NCBI GenBank assembly: GCA_030537355.1
Contig: JAUNNF010000004.1
Span: 1 to 64,000 of the forward strand
From: Coriobacteriia bacterium
GTDB lineage: Bacteria > Actinomycetota > Coriobacteriia > Coriobacteriales > Eggerthellaceae
Direction of reading: 5' to 3'
DNA length: 64,000 nt
Part shown: positions 1 to 8,767 of the stretch, piece after piece
How the letters are laid out: each line of letters begins with the position of its first letter
Position numbering within the stretch: the stretch's first letter is position 1
Position numbers and translations under genes: made by a program
The notes under the pieces: generated by a model
The model's database searches: none
What the model was told of the DNA's origin: nothing
The model's input: only the letters and a program-made list of their open reading frames with translations

Positions 1-40
1 TTTTCAATGAGAATCTTTTTAAAAACTGGCCATTTTTAGA

Positions 41-553
41 CTAGCATACGCAAATTTTGTACAGAAGTGAGAAATCCGTTACTGTATTATGATTCTTGTG
101 ATTCTTTTTGCTGTTCAAAAGTTGATGTTCGCCAAGGCTACTCCATCTGTAGTTACATGCGCCACATATGTTAGCCTCTTCAGGATTGCGAAGCACGTAT
201 TTACACGCCCTTAACAGGTAGTATTCGTCATTGATGCAACGGCTGTCGAACCGACCCTGAAACAGATGTCCAAAACGGATATATTTTTTATTGTAGTGCA
301 TCGCGTAACATGTTTTGACACACATCATGAATTTTGAAATGTTTGTATGCGGATCTTGAACTATGAGATGAAAGTGGTTGCTCATAATACAATGCGCAGC
401 GATGCCGATTTTATACTTTTTAGAATATTTACTGAGAAGGTTCAAAAAATAAGTGTAATCTTTATCATCTTCAAAAATTATCATTTTTCCAACCCCACGT
501 GATGTTATGTGGTAATATCCACTTTCACAATATTGTCGATTTTGTTTTGCCAT
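41..553 (-). CDS. REP-associated tyrosine transposase (RAYT)-like, Y1_Tnp/IS200 superfamily
   Basis: This 170-aa protein has the single-strand HUH transposase fold. The HUH pair is visible as HFH in MSNHFHLIV near residue 60. A C-terminal KYVLRNPEEA segment, which matches the usual K-Y-x-x-x-NP motif, supplies the likely nucleophilic tyrosine. YHITSRGV near the N-terminus is typical of stand-alone RAYT/TnpA_REP proteins. These enzymes nick single-stranded palindromes rather than moving a full insertion sequence. The start is supported by AGGAGCT just upstream of ATG. No terminal inverted repeats or IS partner gene (tnpB) are visible. A GGGGCTGCCCC palindrome lies about 100 bp upstream and three more copies follow within 7 kb, which makes them candidate substrates. 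Family assignment is firm; activity is unknown. Confidence 0.85.
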   Translation of the reverse strand: MAKQNRQYCESGYYHITSRGVGKMIIFEDDKDYTYFLNLLSKYSKKYKIGIAAHCIMSNHFHLIVQDPHTNISKFMMCVKTCYAMHYNKKYIRFGHLFQGRFDSRCINDEYYLLRACKYVLRNPEEANICGACNYRWSSLGEHQLLNSKKNHKNHNTVTDFSLLYKICVC

Positions 554-654
554 AATAGCTCCTTTCTGTCGGAGCTAAGTGTAACTTAGAAATTGTTATT
601 TTTCTATACAGTAAGAATTACTTATCTATACATCAAAATTTGAAAATCATAACA

Positions 655-672
655 AATGGGGGCAGCCCCTAA
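655..672 (-). repeat. REP-like palindrome, copy 1
   Basis: The core TGGGGGCAGCCCCTA is shared with three other copies in the first 7 kb. On the minus strand it reads TAGGGGCTGCCCCCA, and its TAG is the stop codon of the FtsX-type permease. It can fold into a G4/C4 hairpin. Here AAA replaces the AATTGTCA flank seen in the other copies. Confidence 0.75.
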
Positions 673-3600
673 TCGACGGATTTAAGACTCTCAGCCATAT
701 TGATAGCTTTAACTTTTCGTTTTGTAAAGACAATCACAATTAATGTAAAAATTACTGTAATGATACATGAAATGAAATATGAAAATGCGTGTATTGTTCT
801 GCCAAACATAACAAAATCAACCTCGGCAGATTTAATAACAAAACCTTCTAGAAAATAACCAAAAACTAAGCCTAGCAAGATACCTAAAATGCACAAAATA
901 AAAGTTTCTCGGTGTATGTATAACATAGTTTCTTTGCTTGTAAAACCTAGCACTCTTAATGCTGCAAGCTCGCGTCTTCTCTCGGTAATATTTATGTTTG
1001 TTAGGTTATACAAAACGATAAAAGCTAGAATAGCAGCACTAATAATCAACACCACAACAATTCCATCAACTGTTTTAAGCATATTTTTATATTTATTGAT
1101 GACGCCAGAATTAAGTTCGAGAGCACCTATAGCGTCAACATTATGTCCAGCTTTTACAAATTCATTACGAGCGCTTTCGTCATCTGTAAGCTTGCAAAGT
1201 ATTGTATTGTTCTTTTTGTCGTTAGTTTTATACTTGGTATTTCCCGCGATACACCCTGCACTATTACTAAAATCAGGTTTACTCATATAAATAAAGTTTT
1301 TAACATAATTCTCGCAAATTCCCGCAACTTCAACTAAGTAATATTCAAGCTTAGGATCGCCCGTTTTGTCTATTGTGTACACTCTTAACTTGTCTCCAAG
1401 ATGAAGGTTCATTTTTTCAGCAATTTTTTCACAAACTATTGCTCCATGACGAATAACGTAAGTATCTCCATCCCAATAATTATCATCTATATAATTTGAA
1501 GCATTGTAGTCAAAGCGATATTGAACTTGTCCACCGCACGGTCCTTTTTCGGTTCTGCTTCTCATGGTTCGAAAATCCGTAAACTTATTATTGCTAACAA
1601 GGCCCATAACAATATTGAAATTTTTACTGTTAGAACTAATATTACTATTGTCATCTTTAGAGTCAAGATTATTACTTTCTTTGGTCTGATCGCTTGCAAC
1701 TATCCCTTCGTCAGTTTTTATAATGCAATTTTCAGAATACAGAGCCACCTCTTCGTTAACGTAATCTTTATTTCCTACAAGCTTAGCTACGTTAGAAAGT
1801 TCTTGTTCACTTGCATTTGGCGAATAGATAATTTGACAATCGTCATGTACAATTTCAGAATAATTTATGTCGATAATGTCATTAATCGAATCGTGCAATC
1901 CAAAACCAGTAAGCAGAAGCGCAAAGCATCCTGCAATTCCTATAATTGTCATAAATAATTTCTTCTTGTATCTAAAAAGATTCCTTATTGTGATTTTTGC
2001 ATTAAAGCTTAAACGTAACCAAAGGAGCTTAAAATGTTCAAGTAATATTCTTTTACCTGGACGTGGAGCTTCAGGTTGTGTTAAAGCTGCCGGAGACTCA
2101 CGAAAGGTCTTTGAGCAGGCTAAAAAGCTTACAAAAACAGTTAAAAATACACTAGAAAATAAGCTTAAAGTAAAAATTGGTCCGTTTAATTCAATAGATA
2201 TATGTGGTAAGTAATAAATTATTTCATATGAAGAAATAATAATATACGGCAAAATCACAGATAAAACGCAAATTCCAATAATAGCACCAAAAATGCTAAT
2301 GACACCTGCATAAAACAAGTACCTTAAACTAATTGTTAATTTTGAAATACCAAGGGACTTATAAGTTCCTACTAAGGTTCTCTCTTCGTCAATCATTCTT
2401 GTCATAGAAGTAAGCGTAACTAAAGCAGCTACAAGAAAGAAAAACAGTGGAAATACGAGCGCAATTTTTGCTATCCTCTCTGCGTCTTGACTGTATGAAA
2501 CAGTAGACATAATTTTAGTTCTGTCTGTTACATACAACTCACAATTCTCAATATTGTTAGCGCTATCACGTACATCTAACAGCGTTTTATAAGCGTCAGC
2601 TATCGTATTGATTGCTTTTTCTTTAGACGAGTTATAGGTTGCGAGACCACTGTTATACTGCAGAAAGCCTGATCTAATTTTCGCTTCTTGTGTATTTAGT
2701 TCTGATTCAGCAGAGTCAATTGATGATTTAATTTTCGAACAAACGCTGGCCTCTGCTTCGGCAAATTTAGAAAGAGCATCGTGAATTAGTTCTGCACCTT
2801 CTACAAATATGACTATTTGAGTGTCATAAATTTTAGGAGAGAGTTTGATAGCATCTATAAATTGTAGCGTAGCTTGAGATAGTTGATCTGCGCTGACTGA
2901 CAAAATATTTAGGTTTGTTAAAAGTGGTTCAGTTATGGTTGAGTCAAGAGACGAAGACTTAATCAAAGTAATTTGATTGTTGATTATCGAATTCATTTCA
3001 ATAAGGTAATCTGAATATTTTGTAAGTTTGTGTAAAACAGAATCATCATAAGTAGCAGGTAGACTAGATATGTAAAGCTTTAGTTGATTTAGACAGTGAT
3101 TGTAGACATCAAGGGACGTTTCTAATTGTTTGTAGTTGTTTGTTAAATTATTTATTTTTACACGAGCCTCGTCAATGCTCGCCTGACCTTTTGTGAGCTG
3201 TTTGTAAGAATCATTGAGTTTTGATATTGCAGATTCAAGGTTTGCTTCTGTCTCCAGTTTTTTTGTATCTACGTCTTTGCTTTTAGAATCGACCATATCT
3301 GTAATCTCACGCTTTAATTGATTGGTTCTGTCAATAGCTATAGTTGGACATATAAGCTCTATTTTATTTTGAACGCTAGAAATATAATTTTTGTATTCAT
3401 CAGATTCGTTAATATATTTTTTTGAATCTTTAACAGTAATATAAATCTCTGTATAAGGTAGGTCTGATTTAAACGTGTCGTTAGGAACAAAAACAGCTTG
3501 TTGTATGGAGCCTATTCCTATAGCTGATGTACCAAGTGCTACAGAGCAAGTAAACATAGGACTATGAACAAAACCCACAACTTTAAGATTGTTCGTATTA

Positions 3601-4148
3601 AATATTCTATTGATATCGCCAGCAGATTTAGTGATTTGTATTTCGTCGCCTATATCAATTGGTGTAGTAGTCACAATGTCATCAAGGAGTACACATTCGC
3701 TATTGTTCTTAGGCCACTCCCCTCTAGACAAATCAAGGCGATTTATATATGGTCCACTATCTGGATTGCTTATGACCTCTTTTTTTTGCGAGCTTGTATA
3801 TGACGAGTAAGCTGCTTCAGGAATTGCTTGAATGCGCGTAGTTATGTTAGTGTCTCCCTTGCTTATAATTGCGTCTGTTTCTTTGTTTGGCATTACCTCG
3901 TCAATTTCTTCAATGGACGATATTTTGTCTATGTTTTCTTGAGACAAGCCGAGCGTTGAAACAACACGAATATCCATTAAATTGTATCCATCATAAAAAG
4001 TATCAGCTGATAATTTCATATCTGGTGAAGCCATGTTGAGGCCAGCGAAAAAGCCAGCTCCTATCGCTATTATTCCGAAGAGCGATAGAAATCTCCCTAA
4101 ATTTTTTCTAATAGTACGAAAGAAGTCTTTTACTAAGTTTTTGTTCAT
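669..4148 (-). CDS. Large FtsX-type ABC transporter permease
   Basis: This 1159-aa membrane protein resembles MacB/FtsX-like permeases of Gram-positive ABC exporters. It has an N-terminal transmembrane segment at about residues 18-40, a long extracytoplasmic region with predicted coiled coil (about 285-360 and again near 470-530, rich in E/K/Q/L), and a first FtsX block of three membrane helices around 555-690. A further helix near 735-755, a second extracellular domain, and a C-terminal FtsX block around 1030-1150 follow. Permeases of this size normally work with an ABC ATPase encoded next door, but none is present: a RAYT lies downstream and a divergent DJ-1 gene upstream. The ATPase may lie beyond the left edge. 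Its TAG stop is provided by a REP-like palindrome. The substrate cannot be read from the sequence. Confidence 0.85.
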   Translation of the reverse strand: MNKNLVKDFFRTIRKNLGRFLSLFGIIAIGAGFFAGLNMASPDMKLSADTFYDGYNLMDIRVVSTLGLSQENIDKISSIEEIDEVMPNKETDAIISKGDTNITTRIQAIPEAAYSSYTSSQKKEVISNPDSGPYINRLDLSRGEWPKNNSECVLLDDIVTTTPIDIGDEIQITKSAGDINRIFNTNNLKVVGFVHSPMFTCSVALGTSAIGIGSIQQAVFVPNDTFKSDLPYTEIYITVKDSKKYINESDEYKNYISSVQNKIELICPTIAIDRTNQLKREITDMVDSKSKDVDTKKLETEANLESAISKLNDSYKQLTKGQASIDEARVKINNLTNNYKQLETSLDVYNHCLNQLKLYISSLPATYDDSVLHKLTKYSDYLIEMNSIINNQITLIKSSSLDSTITEPLLTNLNILSVSADQLSQATLQFIDAIKLSPKIYDTQIVIFVEGAELIHDALSKFAEAEASVCSKIKSSIDSAESELNTQEAKIRSGFLQYNSGLATYNSSKEKAINTIADAYKTLLDVRDSANNIENCELYVTDRTKIMSTVSYSQDAERIAKIALVFPLFFFLVAALVTLTSMTRMIDEERTLVGTYKSLGISKLTISLRYLFYAGVISIFGAIIGICVLSVILPYIIISSYEIIYYLPHISIELNGPIFTLSLFSSVFLTVFVSFLACSKTFRESPAALTQPEAPRPGKRILLEHFKLLWLRLSFNAKITIRNLFRYKKKLFMTIIGIAGCFALLLTGFGLHDSINDIIDINYSEIVHDDCQIIYSPNASEQELSNVAKLVGNKDYVNEEVALYSENCIIKTDEGIVASDQTKESNNLDSKDDNSNISSNSKNFNIVMGLVSNNKFTDFRTMRSRTEKGPCGGQVQYRFDYNASNYIDDNYWDGDTYVIRHGAIVCEKIAEKMNLHLGDKLRVYTIDKTGDPKLEYYLVEVAGICENYVKNFIYMSKPDFSNSAGCIAGNTKYKTNDKKNNTILCKLTDDESARNEFVKAGHNVDAIGALELNSGVINKYKNMLKTVDGIVVVLIISAAILAFIVLYNLTNINITERRRELAALRVLGFTSKETMLYIHRETFILCILGILLGLVFGYFLEGFVIKSAEVDFVMFGRTIHAFSYFISCIITVIFTLIVIVFTKRKVKAINMAESLKSVD

Positions 4149-4168
4149 AAGTTGTATTATACTTCAAT

Positions 4169-4193
4169 ATTAGGGGCTGCCCCCAATTGTCAC
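4169..4193 (+). repeat. REP-like palindrome, copy 2 (inverted)
   Basis: This copy has the TAGGGGCTGCCCCC core on the plus strand, followed by AATTGTCA. It lies in the intergenic space between the divergent permease and DJ-1 genes and is inverted relative to the other three copies. Its TTAG/core/AATTGTCA order matches copy 3 exactly when reverse-complemented. Confidence 0.75.
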
Positions 4194-4252
4194 AATATTT
4201 AATTAATTTTTAATTAAAAGGCTATAATATCTATTAAAGGAGTGTATGTATT

Positions 4253-4807
4253 ATGAATAAAGTTGTAATATTTTTCGCAAATGGAATGGAAACTTGTGAG
4301 GCGCTAAATACAATTGATTTATTGCGACGTGCAAATATCAATGTTGTTTCGGCTTCAATTACGGGTAATCTTAAAATTTCTACTTCTTGTAAGGTTGAGT
4401 TACACGCAGATATATTAGCAAACGACATTGATTACGATTCTGTTGACATGCTTATTTTACCAGGTGGGATGCCTGGGACAACTAATCTCGCAAAAAATAA
4501 ATTAGTTTGCGAGAAATGCTTAGATTTTGCAGAGCAAGGTAAATATCTAGCAGCAATTTGTGCAGCACCAAGCGTCTTAGGTCGCCTTGGCATATTAAAA
4601 AACAGGAATGCAACATGCTATCCTGGTTTTGAAGATCAATTAATTGAAGCAACATATATCAATACTGGTCTTGTAGACGACGGCAATATCATCACTGCAA
4701 GGGCTCTAGGTAGTGCATTTGATTTTGCTTTAACACTCATTGAAAAATTATGCGGAAAAGAAGCAGCTTTAAATGTAAAAAATTCAATTTATTACAACGA
4801 AAATTAA
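4253..4807 (+). CDS. DJ-1/PfpI family protein (glutamine amidotransferase-like fold)
   Basis: This 184-aa single-domain protein has typical DJ-1/ThiJ length. The conserved acidic residue E13 and the nucleophile-elbow cysteine C103 in AAICAAPSVL are both present, as is LILPGGMPG near residue 70. Family members act as chaperones, deglycases or stress proteins, and the specific role here is not evident. AAAGGAG precedes the ATG. It is transcribed alone, divergently from the permease and convergently with the SDR gene, whose stop codon it overlaps. Confidence 0.88.
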   Translation: MNKVVIFFANGMETCEALNTIDLLRRANINVVSASITGNLKISTSCKVELHADILANDIDYDSVDMLILPGGMPGTTNLAKNKLVCEKCLDFAEQGKYLAAICAAPSVLGRLGILKNRNATCYPGFEDQLIEATYINTGLVDDGNIITARALGSAFDFALTLIEKLCGKEAALNVKNSIYYNEN

Positions 4808-5439
4808 ATTTTCTGACAATTGGGGGCAGCCCCTAATTGGTGTTTTTGAGGTTGCAACCTCAACTCCGTAATGGCCTTATTGTTGATAGCATCCACAATT
4901 GTGTCAGCGACCTCGTCTGCCGTTAAATAAGCCTCCCTATTATCGGAAACACCAAAATCAGAATGCCTGTATAAGTTTGTATCAGTCATATCAGGCTTAA
5001 CATCGATAACCCTCACGCCACTTTTTCTAATTTCTGCAAACAAACTTTTAGAAAAGTTAGATAAACCTGCTTTTGTAGCTCCATAAGCACATCCATGTGT
5101 ATTAACGCCATCTGCAGTGATAGATGATATGTTAACAATTATTCCTTTATTCTTCTTCAAATAAGGTAAGCATAAATTTGTCAAAATCAGTGGAACTTCA
5201 AGATTTACTCTAACCATTTCTTCAATTTGTACGGGAGTTAAATTTTCGTGTAAGCCATAATAACCAACGCCTGCACAATTGACAAGCAAATCGACGTTTC
5301 CTGTATCCATAGAGCTTAAATCTCCTGTTAAATCACATGTTTTGCGATCGACACCATAAACCTCATAAGAGCTTTTAAGTTTTTCGCATAAAGCATGCCC
5401 TATTCCACTTCCAGCTCCTGTAATTATTGCTCGTTTCAT
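4804..5439 (-). CDS. Short-chain dehydrogenase/reductase (SDR)
   Basis: This classical SDR of 211 aa has a TGAGSGIG cofactor-binding motif (residues 7-14), NCAG near 54-57, a catalytic serine in NISS (about 106) and Y119xxxK123 in YGATKAG. The substrate is unknown. It is the last gene of a minus-strand operon, and its ATG overlaps the stop of the nucleosidase-like gene. The final 11 residues (LGAAPNCQKI and neighbours) are encoded by REP-like palindrome copy 3, so insertion of the repeat seems to have rewritten the C-terminus. Confidence 0.88.
   Translation of the reverse strand: MKRAIITGAGSGIGHALCEKLKSSYEVYGVDRKTCDLTGDLSSMDTGNVDLLVNCAGVGYYGLHENLTPVQIEEMVRVNLEVPLILTNLCLPYLKKNKGIIVNISSITADGVNTHGCAYGATKAGLSNFSKSLFAEIRKSGVRVIDVKPDMTDTNLYRHSDFGVSDNREAYLTADEVADTIVDAINNKAITELRLQPQKHQLGAAPNCQKI
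4814..4840 (-). repeat. REP-like palindrome, copy 3
   Basis: This copy carries the full core plus the TGACAAT flank and lies inside the 3' end of the SDR coding sequence, just past the convergent DJ-1 stop codon. It is read in frame as LGAAPNC by the SDR gene. Confidence 0.75.
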
Positions 5440-6089
5440 TTAGTTTCCCCAATTAAATACTTGTCAATTTTGTCTAAGAGTTGCATACTTTCTTTTTTGT
5501 CTCTCGCTTCAATTGCGAAAAAACGCGAGATATCTATATCTGCAATTTTAGCATACTTACACTGCTGATAGAGTCTCGCTTTCATCGTTTCAGTACAGTG
5601 CAGCTTGTTTAAATTTAGATCGAATTCGAAAGACTCATTAACAGCGAGCGAACTCAAATATTCGTCAATTTTATCTTTATGACTCAAAATTAAATCATGT
5701 ACATAAGACTTGTCAAGCTTATTTTCTCCAGCATCAGATACAATTTTAATAAAATGCATTTGGTGAGGGCCTAGATACTTTTGAGCATATTTGTAAATGT
5801 TAGAGGCTTCCATGTCATAGAGCATATCGCCATCCACTTCGCTCACTGGCGACGAAACAGTGATCAAATTCCTGCTTGGAATATTGCCAAATACATCAGG
5901 ATAGTAGGTTTTCTCACCTATAATTTTATTTGCGAGAAAAATCTGACCGACCTCTCTACCTGCACAGATTCCTATATTTATGAGATGGTCAACACCATCA
6001 AGACATGGCAATTTTTTAGCACCAACCCCACATATGAAGGTGTTAGGATATATAGCCTCGCAAGACAATGCCGATACTATCATTTCCAT
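5436..6089 (-). CDS. Nucleoside phosphorylase/MTA-SAH nucleosidase-like protein
   Basis: This 217-aa protein belongs to the PNP_UDP_1 fold. It has a GVGAKK segment near the N-terminus, an INIGICAG strand-turn and the family signature YDMEASNIYKYA followed by KIVSDAGEN. Enzymes of this fold cleave or phosphorolyse N-glycosidic bonds. The gene overlaps both neighbours by a few bases, so it is probably translationally coupled to the SPL-family radical SAM gene; this pairing recurs in Gram-positive genomes. The substrate could be 5'-deoxyadenosine or another SAM by-product, but this is inference. Confidence 0.75.
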   Translation of the reverse strand: MEMIVSALSCEAIYPNTFICGVGAKKLPCLDGVDHLINIGICAGREVGQIFLANKIIGEKTYYPDVFGNIPSRNLITVSSPVSEVDGDMLYDMEASNIYKYAQKYLGPHQMHFIKIVSDAGENKLDKSYVHDLILSHKDKIDEYLSSLAVNESFEFDLNLNKLHCTETMKARLYQQCKYAKIADIDISRFFAIEARDKKESMQLLDKIDKYLIGETK

Positions 6090-7021
6090 AGAAACACCTT
6101 ATTTCTGGGTAACAAACTACAAACATACTCTTCCATGCTTGCCTGCAATTCGGGTTCGTACTGATAATAGCCATTAACGTTTTTAAAAGGAAAATTAACT
6201 AATTTTGACTCGCTGTATTTTCGCATATTTTTTAGATATTGTTGACTAATTCTGAATGAGCCGACGCTAATATCTTCAAATTTTGATACGTCAATTTTGC
6301 CCATCATTTCGCTATATTTTTCTTTCCAATCAGCACAATAAATTATAGGGTCAATACAGAGTCTCGTTCTAAATCCACAATTTTGAGCTGTTTCAAAATT
6401 TTCAATACGAGCAGCTAGAGAGCTTGTTTTATGTTCGTACATTTTGATTATCGAGTCTGGCGAGACGCTGAAGGCGAATATTACATTAGTGGGTGCTTCC
6501 ATTTTCCAGACACTCAAATTTTTACATTTTGTTCTTATCTCTAGTGTGATGTCAGGATAAGATTTTGCAAAATCACACCACTTTTCAATATATCCTAAAG
6601 TTGATTCAAGCGGAAATAAATCTGTATCATAAGAAACACAAATGTATTTTTTATCATGAATATTCTTAAAATAATCTTCTAGGTTGACATACACAACTAA
6701 GTTGCCACTAGGATACATGCCCTTAAGGTAACAATACTCGCAATCGCATATGCAATTCATGACACTCGAGCACCAATAGAATTTATTATAACCAAAATCT
6801 TGACAAACTTCTGCTCCAGGATATAAAAAATTATCGTGTTTAACTGCCAATATTAAATTTTGATTTTTATGTTGTAAATAATAATTTTGACGAGGCCTAC
6901 AAAAAACATCTTTGTAATGATCTACTTCGATAATTTTTTTATAGTCAATTTTTTGTAAAATTTCTGACGTACGTTTATGCTTGATAGCTCCGCTTTCTAT
7001 GTATACAGAATTAAATTTCAT
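6080..7021 (-). CDS. SPL-family radical SAM protein
   Basis: This 313-aa protein has a radical-SAM cluster motif CX3CX2C at C90, C94 and C97 (NCICDCEYCYL), consistent with the spore photoproduct lyase family. No spore genes are visible, so 'SPL-like' is safer than photoproduct lyase. The ATG is separated from the preceding gene by only 18 nt, and that gap is filled by REP-like palindrome copy 4. There is no clear Shine-Dalgarno, so translation may depend on coupling to the upstream gene. Confidence 0.85.
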   Translation of the reverse strand: MKFNSVYIESGAIKHKRTSEILQKIDYKKIIEVDHYKDVFCRPRQNYYLQHKNQNLILAVKHDNFLYPGAEVCQDFGYNKFYWCSSVMNCICDCEYCYLKGMYPSGNLVVYVNLEDYFKNIHDKKYICVSYDTDLFPLESTLGYIEKWCDFAKSYPDITLEIRTKCKNLSVWKMEAPTNVIFAFSVSPDSIIKMYEHKTSSLAARIENFETAQNCGFRTRLCIDPIIYCADWKEKYSEMMGKIDVSKFEDISVGSFRISQQYLKNMRKYSESKLVNFPFKNVNGYYQYEPELQASMEEYVCSLLPRNKVFLWK

Positions 7022-7042
7022 GACAATTGGGGGCAGCCCCTA
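7021..7042 (-). repeat. REP-like palindrome, copy 4
   Basis: On the minus strand this reads GTAGGGGCTGCCCCCAATTG. Its TAG is the stop codon of the upstream P-loop gene, and its other end abuts the ATG of the SPL-family gene. The GTAG before the palindrome recalls the tetranucleotide that precedes classical REP elements. Confidence 0.75.
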
Positions 7043-8767
7043 CTTATTAGTCATATTATCAAATAATTCACGAGCAGCAAGCTTTGGACCATTCTTTTCA
7101 TAGCCCGATACACCTAAACGAGTTCTAATTTGTCCAAGTTTAACACCTTGCTCCATCATCAAATTGAAATATTTATCAAGCAATTTTTCGCATTGTTCTT
7201 GTCTCTGACAAGGGCCAAAAGGATTAGCGAAAAAACTTGTTGAGATTCCTTTTTCAGTTGTAGTTCCTTTGGTCATACGCTTACCTGACCTAAATACCTC
7301 AATTGCGCTATCTGCATCATCGAAGAAGCCTAAAACATCATCACTGTCTTCATAATTATTAGCATACAAGAAGTAGTCAATTTTGTAGTCTGCAACAATA
7401 TCACGCCAGAAAGACATTGGAGTAACAATGCGAGCATTAACCTTGTCTGGATTCATAAACACAGATCTGTCAACCTCTCTATAACCAACACCTGTCTCCA
7501 AATCATCTAGGCGTACAAAAGCACCAATTTCAGTACCCGAGCTGACTACCTTACCATCGTCTCGAATGTACAAAACGCCCATATCGTCGTATACAGTTTT
7601 TATCTCGTTGATATGTTTTTTACCTAAAGCTTTAATTTGCTCAATAGTTTCGCTTTTTCCAGCTCCACTATCCCCCATAATAACGATTGTTTTTTTCTCG
7701 CCACTTTTAAATGAAATCTCAACCATAGCTCCATGAACAGGAAGTTTGTCATTGTTTATCATGACGAGATTATGGAGAGTTAAAATCATCTTTTTCATAT
7801 AACCAAAATAGTCGTATTTGTCATCTTGTGTGATATATCCGACCATAATATTATTTTCTTTATCATGGTAAAAACATTGACGAGGCTCAACGTCCTCGCA
7901 TCCAAAAACAAATACTAAATCAGGATTACGACCATCATAGTCAGATTTTTCTGCCATAGAAAACAGATTGCAGAGTGATACACCTTGATTCATAAATTTT
8001 TCATGAAAGTACACAAAAGCAACAAGGCTTCCTACCCTAATTGGATAGCAATACCACTCGTCCTCGTCAAAATTTTTATCTAAAATCGGATTCTCGAAAA
8101 CCTCATTAAATACCCCATCACGAGTATTTTGCTTAGAATAAGTAATAAATGGAGGATGAATAGTTACGCGCTCAACCACGGATAATTTGTTTAACTCTTC
8201 ATATGGCGAAGGTAATTTAATAGATCCTTCATTTAAAGACAAGGCTGCGTTAACGCCAGCAATAATCTGCCTGTAAACATTGTTTTCATGTCCGAGAGAG
8301 CGTTCTAATTGTCTATATGTATCAAGTATCAATCGTTGAAAATTTTCTTGAGACTCCAAAAAAGCAGCATCTTCAAGCCCTGTTTTGTGTTCACTATTTG
8401 AAATAATGCAATAACGTTGCAGCCGCCTCCAATAAAAATAAACCCCCTCAACTACACGAAGCAAAATACGCAGATCGCATAAATATGGTCTTAGATTTGG
8501 GTAGTCAACACTAACTTCTTCTGCATCCATAACAAGCAATAACTTGTATAGCAACAAGCAATCATGTGTCATCTTTTCTATATCATTGTCAGATGCTTCA
8601 AGTAAATATTTATAAATATCGTATTTGTTTTCCTTCGCGTAAGTTAAATACTTATCAAATAGTTCAATAAAAGCATCACAAGTTAATAAGCTCTGAGCAT
8701 CACACACATACTCTTCAGAAAAGTTAAGAATGCATTTATTGTCAAAATATTTATGCTTGAATTTCAT
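7040..8767 (-). CDS. P-loop protein related to PEP carboxykinase/HPr kinase
   Basis: This 575-aa protein has a Walker A GDSGAGKSE at residues 365-373, identical in style to HPr kinase. It is followed by VYDDMG (about 391) and FxNP-type motifs that fit the PEPCK/HPrK P-loop fold. The N-terminal 350 residues have no motif I recognise. Typical ATP-PEPCK is slightly shorter and has GxxGxGKTT, so calling it an authentic PEPCK would be unsafe; a dedicated kinase acting with the neighbouring aminotransferase is equally possible. It overlaps the aminotransferase stop by 17 nt. Confidence 0.6.
   Translation of the reverse strand: MKFKHKYFDNKCILNFSEEYVCDAQSLLTCDAFIELFDKYLTYAKENKYDIYKYLLEASDNDIEKMTHDCLLLYKLLLVMDAEEVSVDYPNLRPYLCDLRILLRVVEGVYFYWRRLQRYCIISNSEHKTGLEDAAFLESQENFQRLILDTYRQLERSLGHENNVYRQIIAGVNAALSLNEGSIKLPSPYEELNKLSVVERVTIHPPFITYSKQNTRDGVFNEVFENPILDKNFDEDEWYCYPIRVGSLVAFVYFHEKFMNQGVSLCNLFSMAEKSDYDGRNPDLVFVFGCEDVEPRQCFYHDKENNIMVGYITQDDKYDYFGYMKKMILTLHNLVMINNDKLPVHGAMVEISFKSGEKKTIVIMGDSGAGKSETIEQIKALGKKHINEIKTVYDDMGVLYIRDDGKVVSSGTEIGAFVRLDDLETGVGYREVDRSVFMNPDKVNARIVTPMSFWRDIVADYKIDYFLYANNYEDSDDVLGFFDDADSAIEVFRSGKRMTKGTTTEKGISTSFFANPFGPCQRQEQCEKLLDKYFNLMMEQGVKLGQIRTRLGVSGYEKNGPKLAARELFDNMTNK

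Noticed and set aside
4169-4193. Ordinary Rho-independent terminator
   Set aside because: The palindrome lacks a U-run, recurs four times with the same flanks, and here lies between divergent genes.
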